Shown: positions 34,880 to 47,200 of the stretch, in pieces
How positions within the stretch are numbered: position 1 is the stretch's first letter
Layout of the letters: each line of letters opens with the position of its first letter
Assembly (NCBI GenBank): GCA_019096065.1
Contig: JAGUCH010000001.1
Coordinates: forward strand, 14,384,001-14,448,000
Reading direction: 5' to 3'
Length of the DNA: 64,000 nucleotides
From: Paracyclopina nana
Taxonomy: Eukaryota > Arthropoda > Copepoda > Cyclopoida > Cyclopettidae
Made by a program: the position numbers and the translations under genes
Notes under the pieces: generated by a model
Databases searched by the model: none
What the model saw: the letters and a program-made list of their open reading frames with translations, nothing else
What the model was told of the DNA's origin: nothing

Positions 34880-36652
34880 TATGATTAATTATTCTTGCAA
34901 TGATTTTGCCTAAATCATTAGTGAGAAGAAGCTCTTCTTGGCGATAATATCCAGCAAAAAGTTTTCCAGTAGAAGTATTCCTTGCTCCAGTTTCTGCTTT
35001 GGTGGCCGCCCTGTGAATAATAATAATAATAATGCGACTATGCTACGATCGTTGTAAGGGCTGCACAGTGGGAGAAAGCTCCACGAATCCAGCTCTGTTC
35101 ACTTCTTCTATAGTTCATTGGAACACAAATTGGCCTTTGACAATTTATTTTGCACTATTTTACTTTATGCTGATTTTTGGATAATGGAACAGTGTGGCAA
35201 TAGAAAGTGGAAAATGTCTTGTAGAACAACTTTTAAGGTTTGTGGGTTGGCCTGCAACTATACAGTTACTGTGAAAGACACGCGAAGATTGTAGGGAAGA
35301 AGAGACTCCTCGCAATAATACACCAGGACTTTGCTATGGAATATAACCTAACTTCTTGGCTTGGCATAGAAAAAAAAACTTTCTCATTAATTTTGAGATT
35401 AATTGCGAAGGAAATTCATATCAACAAAGACTTTTAAAAGGAAGAAAATCAGAAGTATTTTCACAATTCAAAAAATGATCTGTTAAACTTTCAAATCGAG
35501 TAGGAAGAGCATAATTTTAAGGAAGCAATCAAGACAAGCAAATATATTGCTATTTTTGCGTGCGTATAGGCTACACTTTCCTTCTTCTCAGCTTTATACC
35601 CTGTATTTATTTGCATGCAACAATGCAATACTCAAGTGTATTCATTGCTTACATTCACCACAATTACGACTCACTTTTTTCTATCAGTAGGAATTCTGCT
35701 TAGGTTAATTGTCAACACCAATTGGGTCCAGGTACTTATTGGTTGTGTACACTAATAGTAAAACAACGTTGCTCCCTCACCTTTGGAAGCCGATACATTA
35801 CTGCTACTTTCATGCATTTGACGTTAAAGCCTGCCGCCTTCCTACGGACCTTTCACCACGTTGTTTGACAATAACTGCAATAAAGACCTGCATGGCCTGC
35901 CTTTCAGTACTCTTCTACGCCGTAGTTCACTAGGCCATATACAAGAGACACTACATAGAAACGCTAATCATGCGTACTTAGGCCCTCAGATATACGATAA
36001 GTATTTCTGCTAAGTTAGGGAGCTAAATGAATATTTTTCTAGTTTGTTGATTTATCTACTGCATGTATCCAGGCGAACTGTCAGCCGCTTTCACCATAAA
36101 AGCTTGCTGGTAAAATGCAACCCCTATACTTGAAGGAAGTTGAGCTTGAGGGGTGGAAAATCGGAACGTTCCGGACTAACTTTCTCATTTTGTTGAGGCC
36201 GTCGCGGTTCAGTCTGTTGCTCTGGATACAGCTATGGCCACAAGAAAAGGCACTGTGTGGTAACTTTCACGTTAAAACTGCTAAAAGCAAATACGACTGA
36301 ATTTAGATGAATTGTATTTCATAAAGAATATGAGAATAACGTACACTTTCAAATCGATAAGTCGATTAGCGCCAAATTCCACTTGGCCACAAACTATTTG
36401 CATTGAGGTTCTATGAATTATCAATAATTATGCAACTATACATAGAAACCAAATGCAGACTTTGGCTTAGTGGCTCTTGATCTGATATTAAAATTCTTTG
36501 GACTTTCAAACGAGGGCTCTTTATGTGACAAGGACAATTTTAGGCCTGAACATGAAATATTTAGCGGCTCAGCTGAAGGTCAAAATATTGATTAACTGCA
36601 CGCGATGCTACAATACTTTCATGGAATATTTTTTTCTGTTTTTACAAATTTC
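34880..36652. other. Intergenic region with a possible extra upstream exon
   Basis: On the minus strand a good acceptor (ttattcacag, preceded by an AAT microsatellite) at 35010 opens a stretch in which one frame reads ATKAETGARNTSTGKLFAGY and continues open. It is out of frame with the CSPP1-like ATG, so it could be a 5' UTR exon or an alternative first exon. The remainder to 36.65 kb shows only short open frames without recognisable domains. Confidence 0.35.
35016..35033. repeat. AAT trinucleotide microsatellite
   Basis: About six perfect AAT units. On the minus strand it lies just upstream of a splice-acceptor-like sequence. Confidence 0.85.
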
Positions 36653-37676
36653 CTATGAGAAATAGAACCTTCTCAGCTCAGGCGAAGTCAGGCAAATTCG
36701 CACCACTGAAACAATGGCCGTTGCCACGATCAAGCAGCAAGAGTACGATCCACTTGGCAAGATTTGAAAGCTGTTCAGTAGGAGGAGGTGCATTATCGTA
36801 ATTAATACCAACTCAACGAAGAAAACGATAACCTGGCCAGACAAGGTTAGCACATTTTTGTTTTCCCTCTTTCGCAATTCACGAGCTGGCAGCATGGCCG
36901 TTAGCTCTGGCTTCATATTGTGCTTCTTGAGATGGCGAAAGATGGCGATGTAGCAAGCTAGTTCCTCCAGGATGACGATTTGGCCCAAGATGAAAGACAG
37001 CCTTACCATGTTAAGGCCCCAATTGGCCTCTCTTTCGGTGAGCCCATCGTATTGCTTCACAATGCTGGCCATGCTCGAGGTGTATCCCTGGCAAATCTCC
37101 TGCGACAATCCGATTCCGGAATGCTCCGTCATGATCCACTGTACAGCAATAGCAGGCGTAGACATCATCATTGACAGCATGAAGAATTTCACCACCGTGA
37201 CCCAGTAGGAGTTCTGGACGCATTGATTTTTTATTGCTGTCAGCCTGTAGATTGCCATTGAGAGGGCCCCGCAAACAGAGTTGGAGTTGTGAATTGCGGT
37301 TGCCAGCCAGTATATTTTGCAGCCAACATTGCCTGTATAGTGAATTACTGGCTTTTTTAGGGTAAACGAGGCCACATCAACCGTTGTGAAGACGATGAAG
37401 GTTACGCCTTGTATGATCTTTAGATCAAAATTAGTCAAATAGCTATTAAGGATAATATGCAATTTATACCTGGTCAATGAGAATAAGAGTGTTGATTGGT
37501 CTCTTTTTGGGGGCAAATCTGAGGATGTAGTTGATGATTAACCCCCTACAAATGACGCTAATGGCTAGAGAAACTATTATCGTGACTATGAGGGAAATCG
37601 ACTTGATTGGCTCCCACTTGAGAAAAGTCAGGGACTCGTCGCTGAATTGGATTAGGTAAACTGGTTCTTTGAACAT
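36653..37676 (-). CDS. Class A-like orphan G-protein-coupled receptor
   Basis: Two exons, 37676–37470 and 37417–36653, phase 0, 323 residues. Seven membrane helices are clear, near residues 25–50, 68–90, 105–128, 140–165, 195–225, 245–275 and 285–310. Features of rhodopsin-like receptors: a Cys at the start of helix 3 (VGCKIYW) and a Cys in loop 2 (EICQGY), able to form the standard disulphide; SMAIYRLTAI at the helix 3 cytoplasmic end, a relaxed DRY; a basic loop 3 (ARELRKREN) leading into helix 6; and TSPELRRFYFS at the end as helix 8. NPxxY and the helix 6 CWxP are missing. The short N-terminus has no signal peptide. The ligand is unknown; such orphan receptors are common in arthropod and other invertebrate genomes. 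It is divergent from the receptor at 26.6 kb. Confidence 0.83.
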
Positions 37677-37965
37677 AATTGTGCTAGTACTTTTCCTTCT
37701 TTCTGCAGTTAGCTAACTGAGCATATGGACAAGAGATCCTACTTGAGAGAGAAAATAAAAGCTTAATGCCACACGGTAATCGCAGTCGCTTCTGCATTAG
37801 AAAAGTGCCATCTAAATTGTGTGCTCATTCTGGAAGAGCTTTGGAAAGTGGCTTTTGTTTTTGCTGCCACTCATTGCCATAGGAGCACTTAGAAACGAGC
37901 CACTTTAAAATTCTAAAAGCGTGGTGGGCAACTTCTTATAATAGCCCAAAGTAGGCAGAAACAAT

Positions 37966-38462
37966 ATGGCCACAACAAAAGGCTCGTCGTATTTTATTGG
38001 TCTTTTGGTGATCCTCACGTTATTCGAGCTTAGTAAGTAACAGTTGAGAGAAAGCGTGTCTGCTTCTACATTATTTGCGTTTGCTCACAGCTCAAGCTTT
38101 CAAATGCTACTCAACATTGGGAGCCACCAAGAAATGGAACGATGATGGATTTGAAACCGAGTGCAGATTGGAAGCCGGCTTTACCAAAAGAAAGTGCATC
38201 AAGTTTAAAACGGGTAAATTCGTACCTTCACGCTATGAGCTTTTAGAAAAGTTCCATGCTTTCAGACACAAGGCCTGGTAAAATCATTAGGGACTGCGAC
38301 CACGTGTATGAAAAGCTTTTTAGCTACTACGTCATGGAGACGACTAAAAAGCCCGATGGTTGCTATGAGCTCGATGCTGAGGTCAATGGACGTCCAGAGC
38401 ACGGAGTTTATTGCATTTGCTCCACTGAATTGTGCAACGGTGGTACAGTTCCAGATATATAG
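37966..38462 (+). CDS. Small secreted Ly6/uPAR-like cysteine-rich protein
   Basis: Three exons: 37966–38032, 38091–38213, 38266–38462; phases 1 and 1; 128 residues. The first exon is a signal peptide (YFIGLLVILTLFEL). The mature part starts near QAFKCYS and has eight cysteines ending YCICSTELCNGG, the CxC…LCN ending typical of Ly6/uPAR (three-finger) and related nematode or arthropod LU-like modules. The protein stops eight residues after that motif, with no hydrophobic tail, so it should be secreted rather than GPI-anchored. The gene is convergent with the CYTH gene; only 122 bp separate the stops. AATAAA at 38570. Function is not predictable: family members include neuronal receptor modulators, septate-junction proteins and toxin-like folds. 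Confidence 0.78.
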
Positions 38463-38584
38463 GTAAAATGCCAAAAACCACCACCAGGTGGCCCTTTTGA
38501 CTACTTTCTCAATTAGTCGTTGATACGTGGCGCCACCTATGGCAAACTTTAGACTGTATGAGCCATTGTAATAAAAATTATATT

Positions 38585-39877
38585 TCATTTGTGGGTGTAT
38601 AATTCATTGAGAATTTGATAAGCTTGAGGCCGATGAGTTTTGAGATAGGCGTGCAGTTTGCCCTCTATCACGTGTTGAAATCCTAAAATGAAGAGAAAAG
38701 GTTCTAAAGTGGATTTAAACAACTGGAAAGAAAAACACTCACAAACCTTTATATTTCTCTCTCTCTTATCACTTAGCCAAATTGAGACTCAAATCCAAGG
38801 GTGCAAAATCTACCAAACAAAAGAGAACTGTGCACAAGAACAAAACAAAAAATAAGCGCCGCAAAATCCCAATCTCACCTAGATCAGCAGCCAATTTCTC
38901 GAGCTTTTCAGTAGCTTCTCCAATCATAGATGGGTCTGTGAGAATGATTTCGATTTCTCCTACATTGTGGCCCCAATCAGTGGTATCAATCACCACATTG
39001 ACATCCTGATACTGGTAGCTTTTCCTCTTGGTTTCAATATGAGCAAAAGACTCCAGCTTGCATTGTTGAATCATCTGAGGCAATGTCAACGAGTTGTGCT
39101 CCTCTTGGCTCAAGTTCAAAATGGGCCTCAGTTTGGAAATGATGTCATCCACATTGGATGTTTCATGGTACAAAGTGGATCCTTGCTCAGTGTGGCCTGA
39201 GCCCACTGGATACTTGAGCTCCCAGTCTCCGTTTCGTTGCCTGAGCCAAAAATCTCCATGGATCAGCGAATGCTCATGGTTGTCGAAATACCTATCAACC
39301 AAAACCTCATCAAAGTCTTTGAGCATTTTGAAGCCGAAAGCAGACAGCTTTTCATGGTAGTTATTAGGGACATTGAATTTTCGTTCAATCTCAATAGTTG
39401 GAGTGATGGGGCTGTCGTTGAGCTTTTTGGGCTGCTCTATGATCTCCCAACCTTCCTCAGATACATCCTCGATTGTCTCAATGCTGCTCGAAATCGACAT
39501 TCCTGAAGGGCTATTTTCCCGATCCTCAGCAGCAGTTGTTTCACCTGAAGCAAATACGTTCGACAACATTTGTGCATGAACCGTGATATAGTATTTTGCA
39601 AAGTCATAAATAATTGAAAATGTCCATTCTTACTGACAACGATGATATTGTTCCAAGTGCCCATCTCATTCATTTTTGAAGGCTGGCCTTTATCATGGAC
39701 CCAATTTCCATCTAGCACAAATTTGAATTCATATTCTCCAGGAAGCAAATCCAGTTTGATGGTCCATTTTTCAAAACTTTTTACCATGTCCACTGGCTGC
39801 CATTGTGAAAAAGAGCCAGCCAGCTGGACTCTCTCAAAAGCCTCTCCTCCTGGCTGAGTCCATTCTATTGATGTCAT
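38585..39877 (-). CDS. Glycogen-binding (CBM48/AMPK1) domain fused to CYTH thiamine-triphosphatase-like domain
   Basis: Three exons on the minus strand: 39877–39634, 39544–38879, 38682–38585; phases 1 and 1; 335 residues. Residues 2–80 are an AMPK-beta-type glycogen-binding module: LAGSFSQWQPVDMV, PGEYEFKFVLDGNWVHD and GTWNNIIVV, with both sugar-stacking Trp in place. A Ser/Glu-rich linker follows. Residues ~130–330 are a CYTH domain like vertebrate ThTPase (THTPA): IEIERKF (the ExExK motif), VDRYFDN, LIHGDFWLRQRNGDWELKYP, VVIDTTDWGHNVGEIEI, and a final GKLHAYLKTHRPQAY matching the THTPA C-terminal helix. Key charged residues look intact, so an active metal-dependent triphosphatase is likely. 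There is no signal peptide, so a cytosolic, glycogen-associated location is inferred. This domain pairing is unusual and suggests a link between triphosphate metabolism and glycogen. Confidence 0.88.
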
Positions 39878-39977
39878 ATTTTGAGCCTTCTGGAATATGG
39901 AGAAAGTTGAGCGGGTGTGTGTGTGTGCGGTAATAACAACGATAATAATAGTAATAGTAATGATGGGAGCCTAGGCT

Positions 39978-41224
39978 GCCAGCATGGGTGCCATCTTTAA
40001 GCTAGACACATTTTGTACAGTCGGAATAAGTTAGACACCTTTTGGCATAGTCATTTTTGGTTAGACACATTTTTCATGACTGTCATGTTTTAGCATAGAC
40101 ACCTTTTGGCATAGTTGGATTTTGTTAGAAAGTCAAGATGTTTTAATTTAGACACACTAGCATAGTACTTTTAGGTTAGACAAATCTGAATAACTGGTAT
40201 GCTTTAAGTTAGACACCTTTTGGCATAGCACTTTTAAAGTAGACACCATTTTTGTGACAGGAACATTTTAGGTTAGACAACTTTTGGTACAGTACTTTTA
40301 GTTTAGACACATCAAGACCTTTTAGGTTAGACACCTTTTGGTACAGTACTTTTAGCTTAGACACACCAAGACGTTTTAGGTTAGACACCTTTTGGCATAG
40401 CACTATTAGATAAGACATGTCAAGACACACCCCACTTGAAAAGTCCCTGATAATTCTTTTATGAAAATCATAATGATGCATTAATTAATCATAATTCGAA
40501 GTAATGTAAAAGAGCAATACTAGTTTTATGCAAAATGCCAACAATTTGTCTACTTTCTTGAATAAGCTCTTGTCACTCTGACGAATTACTGACGAACCAA
40601 ATTTTGAAAACTTGAAAAAGCTTGAAACCCTAAAACTGCAAAGCCTGAAGCTAAAACCCAGCTTGAACCAAATTATGAAAAACTTGAAAAAGCTTGAAAC
40701 CCAAAAAATGCAAAGCTTGATAACCCAGTGTCTAACCTAAAACGTCTTGGTGTGTCTAAGCTAAAAGTACTGTACCAAAAGGTGTCTAACCTAAAACATC
40801 TTGGTGTGTCTAGGCTAAAAGTACTGTACCAAAAGGTGTCTAACCTAAAACGTCTTGGTGTGTCTAAGCTAAAAGTACTGTACCAAAAGATGTCTAACCT
40901 AAAACGTCTTGGTGTGTCTAAGCTAAAAGTACTGTACCAAAAGGTGTCTAACCTAAAACATACTAGTCACTAATTTGTGTCTACTCAAAAAGTACTGTGC
41001 CAAAAGGTGTCTATCATAAAGTATACTAGTCCTTGAAATCTGTCTACGCTAAAAGTGCTATGCCAAAAGGTGTCTAAATAAAAATATCTTGACTTTCTAA
41101 CAAAATCCAACTATGCCAAAAGGTGTCTACACTAAAGCATAGACGTTGTCTAACCTAAAGTAACTTGGCGTGTCTAACTTAAAACGACTTGACTTTCTAA
41201 CATAAAAAGTTCACCCGCCAGCAT
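39978..41224. mobile_element. Foldback-type DNA transposon, non-autonomous, with 8-bp target duplication
   Basis: The element spans 39986–41216 (1,231 bp) and is flanked by gccagcat at 39978–39985 and again at 41217–41224, an 8-bp target-site duplication. Ends are GGGTG…CACCC. The two arms (about 39986–40440 and 40730–41216) are inverted copies built of short tandem repeats. In the right arm a 54-bp unit starting gtctaacctaaaacgtcttg recurs at 40730, 40784 and on; the left arm is its reverse complement, more decayed at the outer end. The centre (40593–40725) holds a ~70-bp direct duplication (gaaccaaatt, cttgaaaaagcttgaaaccc). There is no transposase. Inverted arms of tandem repeats are the hallmark of foldback elements; an 8-bp duplication fits hAT or P mobilisation. 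Confidence 0.88.
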
Positions 41225-44200
41225 CACTATTAGTATCATTAAGGATACAATTAATGAAACCTGAGCTGGCAATGCCAGACAATATGATGCCGCATGCAGG
41301 AACTATTATTACAGAATGAGGAGAGAAGCTCTCATCTCTTGGGACACGCATAAGAAGCCTAAAATATTTAAGCCATTACTATCTGCTTAAAAATAATTAA
41401 ACCATAGTAATTGACCAGCTGCGAGAACAACATAATTAAGATTAGCTTAAGCTGCTCAAAAAGTTTTCAAGGTTACGAAAGCGGTTGAAATATTCTTTAA
41501 AGAATGTTGCGAAAATTCAATAATTGCTAGAAGAATTGTTAGAAGATATTTTTCGCCCCTTAAGTAAAGAAGTAAATGAGGTATCGTATGATGGTGGTGG
41601 CATGGCCACTAATGATTGCCCTTCTCCTTTAGGCATTAATATCGTGTTCCAGATGCATCGAGGAACCCCTGCAGCAACTTCACTATGTACGTTGTACCTC
41701 GCGATACCACACGCTGGAGGAGAAATGACAAAGGAAAAGTCGCAGAAGAAGTCCTGGAGGGGAATATTTTGTCATCACACTAATCCATTAGCTGGTGAAA
41801 TATGATTTTTGCAGCTAGCTTTCAAATTCAATTCCCCTCTGAATTGGAAAGCAGCCACTATGTACAGCAGAGGAGAAAAACCATTTTATGCTCGCTATGA
41901 CGAATGTCCTCTACAGTATTCTTGCATAGGATCCTCAACTTTTGGTTGGCCTCTCTGGAGAGCAGCAGGACCTTTTCAATCAATTTCAAATTCCAAATTC
42001 GAGGCAGAACTTGACAGTTCATATGAAGAAAAGTTTGCTTTAGCCTAAATTGACGGCCAGCCATTCTGGTGCTGCTTTCGAGACACCCTTGACAGATAAA
42101 ACGAGGCCAACTTTTCTCCCGACATTCAAAAACTTGGACAATTGTTAATCAAAAGTAGCAATTTTTAAAGGGGTCTATTTTTTCCACGCGTTGACGTCGA
42201 TCGTGTGTCATAACACAAATAGTGTATGATGACAGGCGTAGGATCGATCAAAATCATTACAGCAGCAGTAACAAATGCAAAAAAGATGAATTGCTAAAAT
42301 GGACAGCCGCGCGCAAATGTGCGTATAGAATGTAGTGCCTACGTACGTATGGCATAGTATTTGCATCAGATCTGCATGCTAACAAAAAAGAAGGTTGAAA
42401 GACTCGAGGGAAAACTGGAAGAAGGAGAAGGAGTCCTTTGACACAACATAAGTCACATTTTGTGAATAAACTTTGGAACGAAAGGGACAGCTGAAAGCAA
42501 TAATACAAATTCCTTTTGAAGATAATGCGAGTCCCATGCGAGGATCAGGGATGCATAACTGGTAAAAAACCATCTTTTACATCAAAAACATTGTGCAGCA
42601 GAAGACATAAAGACCCTTTTAACCAATCAAAAGATGAGCCACTCAAGTAAATAATTCACATTATTCATACTTTACCAGAGCCAAAAAGCCTTTGAAGAAG
42701 AAGATGATGATAATGGTAGAAAGCCTATTCGGGAGGGACACTTATTGGACACCATATAGACCCCTTCTACCCCAAATCATAATGAGTATTTTGCTACAAA
42801 GAAAATTAAAAAGGAGCACATCTTTGCTGCTCGATCAGAGTCCTTTTAGAGAAGAGTAGAAACTGGCCTGTTTTGCATGATGGAAAATCCAATTTTAGGA
42901 ATGGCCATCCCAATGGATAGTGTGTGTCACATTTACAAACAAATGTGGGCTCCCCATTGTTTTGGCATAAAAATCGGAGCATCAAAACGGACAGATGCTT
43001 CTTCTGGACCCAGCTCAACTACTTCTTGCGACACTTGCTTGACCATCACAATTTATTATGAAATACAAAACCAAATGAAAAAGCAGTTTGCACATTTGGT
43101 GTTATGCTATGTCAGGGCTAAATGTTGTAGCAATTGGCGACGCAAGCTTTTCAGCATTTAAAAATAGACGAATTGAAGCACGAGCAGGTTACAACAAATT
43201 CGGTTACGTTAACAAGCCCTTTTTTGAGAGGTAGTAAAGCTGTCCGGCAGAAATTAGTAGATGAGCTCGAGCTACGCAGAGAGACAGAGAATAGAGAGAG
43301 GATCGAGAAGGGTTGGCAGTCCCCAGAGAACAAGTTTCACATCCCATGATGGACGAAGAAAAAATTTGCATCAAACTGGGGAGAAAACTCCATTTTCCCG
43401 AAGAAGAAGAAGAAGAATAAAAGAAGTTTTCACTCTTTGACTGACGGAATGCATTAAACATATCCAACTTTTGTTGTATACGTAGCCATCGTCCATAGCC
43501 GCAATCAGAAGAGCTTTTATTTTATCTGATTTTATTAAGAGGAGAATACAATAGAACCATCAGAGAGGCCAGTCAATTAATCAAAATGAAATCTGAGTAA
43601 CACAGATGTTTGCTGTCTCACTGACCATACTCGTCGCTCCAACTCCAAGAGTTGACCAAAAAATGACTGCATATCATTGATGATAAATTATAAATTATAG
43701 GGGACAACTATAGCTATCTCAAATATCATTACAATTAAAACAGCAAGAAAAAGCATTGCAAAAAAAGAAGAGGAAGAACGTAGGAAAACGCCAGTTGTGA
43801 GTAACTGCTAATGATGGAAAAAGCCAACTACAAGAATTTATGAGCCGCCAAAGTAATCATAATAGGCTTGACATATCTATTATTGATTCTATTAATGTGT
43901 GATTTCTGACTGGTTTTCCAAGCTGAACATTATGGATGGGATGTCAGTTTTGGTGCATTGTCCACCCATCTGATCTGTCAAACGAAGCCATCGGAACATG
44001 AATATAGTGTAGATGCTCTTCTAAGATTTGAAAAACCAAAAATCATCAGTTGCTACTCTACGACGCCCCTCTCTCACAATCGAGGACTTAATTTTGGACC
44101 ACTCAAGTAAATCACAATGAGAAACAGGTTCAACGATATGATTCAGATGCCACGTGGAGGTTGGCTCTTTTTAGTGGATGCCAGCATTGAAGAAAAACTG

Positions 44201-47200
44201 GTTTTCACTCTTCAACGAAGTACAACAATCACGCCATTTTGAAATGAACAATTTGCTCCAACATTCTACAAGACGATTGTAAAAATGGCTTCTGAAAAGT
44301 AGCCAAAAAAATTCTTACCGAATGCTAAATGTGCACATTTGTGTGTTTCAATAAACACATGTCAGTTTAAAAATACAAAGTTATCGTTTGTTGCGTATTC
44401 GCTGTAAAATACATTTTACATGCTTAAATCGCGGTACGTAACAAGATAGCCGTTTCAGCTCTTTAAAACATGATTTTCCTTGTTGCACTGGTGCAATTGT
44501 CATTTGCAAGCCGCACAAAAAAACGTGAACTATGTTGTTGACGTTTTAGCAGAATTTTACGATTAAAAAAAGGGGCTCCTTACCTCAATCGAGCTGCCTC
44601 GGGCGAAATCTTCAATTTAAATTCACTTTTACGTCGCTGCTGCCCAAATGCGTTGGAATTATTCTTTTTGACTGTTGTGTGTTGGCAACAACGCATCTAA
44701 TCATGCCCACCGGCAATGCACTAAGTTGACAAGAAATCTTCAAAACAAATGGGAAGAAGGGCGCGAAAATTCAAATGCGAAACTCCGCTCGGTATGCGAA
44801 AAAGGCTGGCAAATCGATTACTTTTGACAAGCCTAGCATGGTATTAGAAGTAGACAAGTCAATTTTCTTTTTGCATCCGTATTTTATTTGGAGAAAGGTT
44901 TTATTTGTTGTTGTTTGGGGGGAGAAATCTCATATCCTAAAATTGTAGCAGCAAGGAGGAATGGCCCCAATTCACAGCGAGTAATTTAAGCTCGCGAGCA
45001 AAAAAGTCGCATTTTTCATTGGATACTCACGCATCGTACGATTCGCTCCGGCAGGAAAGACGGTGCTTTTTGAGCCCCCTCATGCCCCAGTGTGCTTTTC
45101 CAACGAAGTTTATGGTTGAAATCTGCTTCAGCTTTCTTTATGCGATTGGAAAGTTTTGTATTGGTCAATTGGGACGACATTCTGGGACTTTGCCGAGCCA
45201 TTTTGAAAAACCCTTTGATTTTTCTACATCCATTTCTTCGGGGAATGGATTAGCAATTCCCATTCCAACATATTGGGAAATAACGCAATAAAATATCCGA
45301 ACCCAATTCCAAGATTAATTGGATTTTCAAACTGAAGAAGCATTTGCCCTGAGCATGCTACTAGCTGCTATAGAAAGTCTTGAAAGAAAGGTGCTAGCGG
45401 GGCTTTTTATGTATTCCGGGTGCGTTTTGATTAAATCGTTGATTGGATTAATAAGCATCGCGACTCCACCCTTAAAGATTGGATGGACTTGAAACGTGAC
45501 TAGAATTAGGGCCGTGTTCACACTTCCTCAAAAAACCTGCTCATTGTTCACAAGGAGAAAGGCACCGCGCAAATCTGAGAAAAAAGAAAGCACGCAACCT
45601 CTTACAGTAACCTCTTGATTGCCTCCAACTCGAGTTGCCCATAGATAGCATAAAGTTTGCCATGTTTTTAGCCATAGAATGCTATTTTCTCCCGAATCCG
45701 TAGATGACAAAAAAGAGTAACAAATCTTTCTCGTATTCACGTCACGGACAAAATTACGAGCATTTTTTACTGCCATTTCCCTCTTTCTCTAATCAATCTT
45801 GCTTGTTAATACAACTTTTTACCAGAATAGCAGGTAGCAAGGTTCTTCTTACTCAGAATTCCCAATTGTCAAACTCATCATCATGTCTCTTTTTCCCCTT
45901 CGTCTTGCTTTTTTTCCAGTTGATTGGACCTACTTTTCCAAAAACTAGTGTGGTAAATGTTGCCATTTCGAGTAAACCCTTCAATTCACACTGGGGGCAA
46001 CAGACCTTTTGGGAGCCTCCAAACATTTTTCAGCTGGTGTGCATTGCTTGCTTTTCATGTACGAATTTTACTTTTACTCAAGCAAATACATTCCCCACTG
46101 TGGCACCATGGATCTATCACTTGATCCCTTTCCATTCCGTTGAAGACACTTCTTCATAATAGCAGCAGATAGAGTGCTGGCAATATTGCACAATTGCTAT
46201 ATTCTCACACTGGGCAAAGTCGGCCATAAAGAGCGTTCTTGAATTCTTGAAAAAAAATTAAATGGCCATGGGAATATAGTTCATTCATTGACGTACTTCT
46301 GCGCAATTTAAAGTTATGTAACTCAGCTATGTAGAAACTTATGAACCCCTTTAACAGATGTAACGATCACACATAGTTTATATTAACAATTTTATGTTTC
46401 TGGATTTTTCTAAAAATGTTGCAGCACAATATAGTTCTACGAATGAGGCTCCTGTTTTCCCAACTGTGACGTAGAAATCTGATTCAGTCAGACTTCATGA
46501 GTTGTAATTTTGGACTAAACATGTTTTTCTGAAGGTTCATACGTGTTAGCCTGTTCTTGATCCGCAGAAACCTTTCGTAGTCAGCTGAGGCGGAATGGAG
46601 AAAAGCTCTTCATTTTGCCTGTTTTTACACAATTTCCGCGAAACGAACCCAGCAAGCATTCAATATTGGAAAAACTGTGATTGGTTGTCATCCTCATTTT
46701 CGCAGTTATTGTTGTCATGACTAAAAAAATACCCCCACCCGAATGCCTTTCCCAAAAACTAACAAACTGCTGAAGGAACCTGTTCTCAATTAGAATCCCT
46801 GCCTTTTTTGAAGATAAGCATCAATTGCCGCCATCTCAAAAATAATAATGATGAAAATTCCTGAAACGACAAAATAAGCATCAAGCCATCTCGGTAAAAT
46901 TCCAAAAAATCTGGACTCATAAAACGGGAGAATTTCTGCGTCGTTAAAAAGGATGGTTTTCCTCTCTTGGTTGCCTAAAAAATGGCTCATATCGAAGGGG
47001 TTATGAGAGGAAGAAGCAAGCTAGCTGGGGGAGCTTTTTCTTTTCTTCTTCTTTACAGCTTCTCATATATGAAGCTGCAAACATAAAGTATTGATCACAG
47101 GGACACACAGAGTTAAAGCTTTGGTGTCTGTGTATATCCAAGACCCCACCAGACACTCGCAGAAAAACACTAGAATGTTGTCAAAATATATAGTGTATCA

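Noticed and set aside
40209-40973. Open frames of 80–90 codons encoding 18-residue repeats (SNLKRLGVSKLKVLYQKV)
   Set aside because: They are the translation of the 54-bp units of the foldback element arms, one on each strand; 54 is a multiple of three, which keeps frames open by itself.
42200-44350. Search for further exons of the 44.6–45.2 kb candidate gene
   Set aside because: Frames here are short and no phase-2 acceptor led to a convincing coding stretch.
45704-46159. 151-codon plus-strand frame
   Set aside because: Low-complexity Ser/Phe-rich translation, no recognisable domain, with an internal acceptor-like tract; not enough to call a gene.
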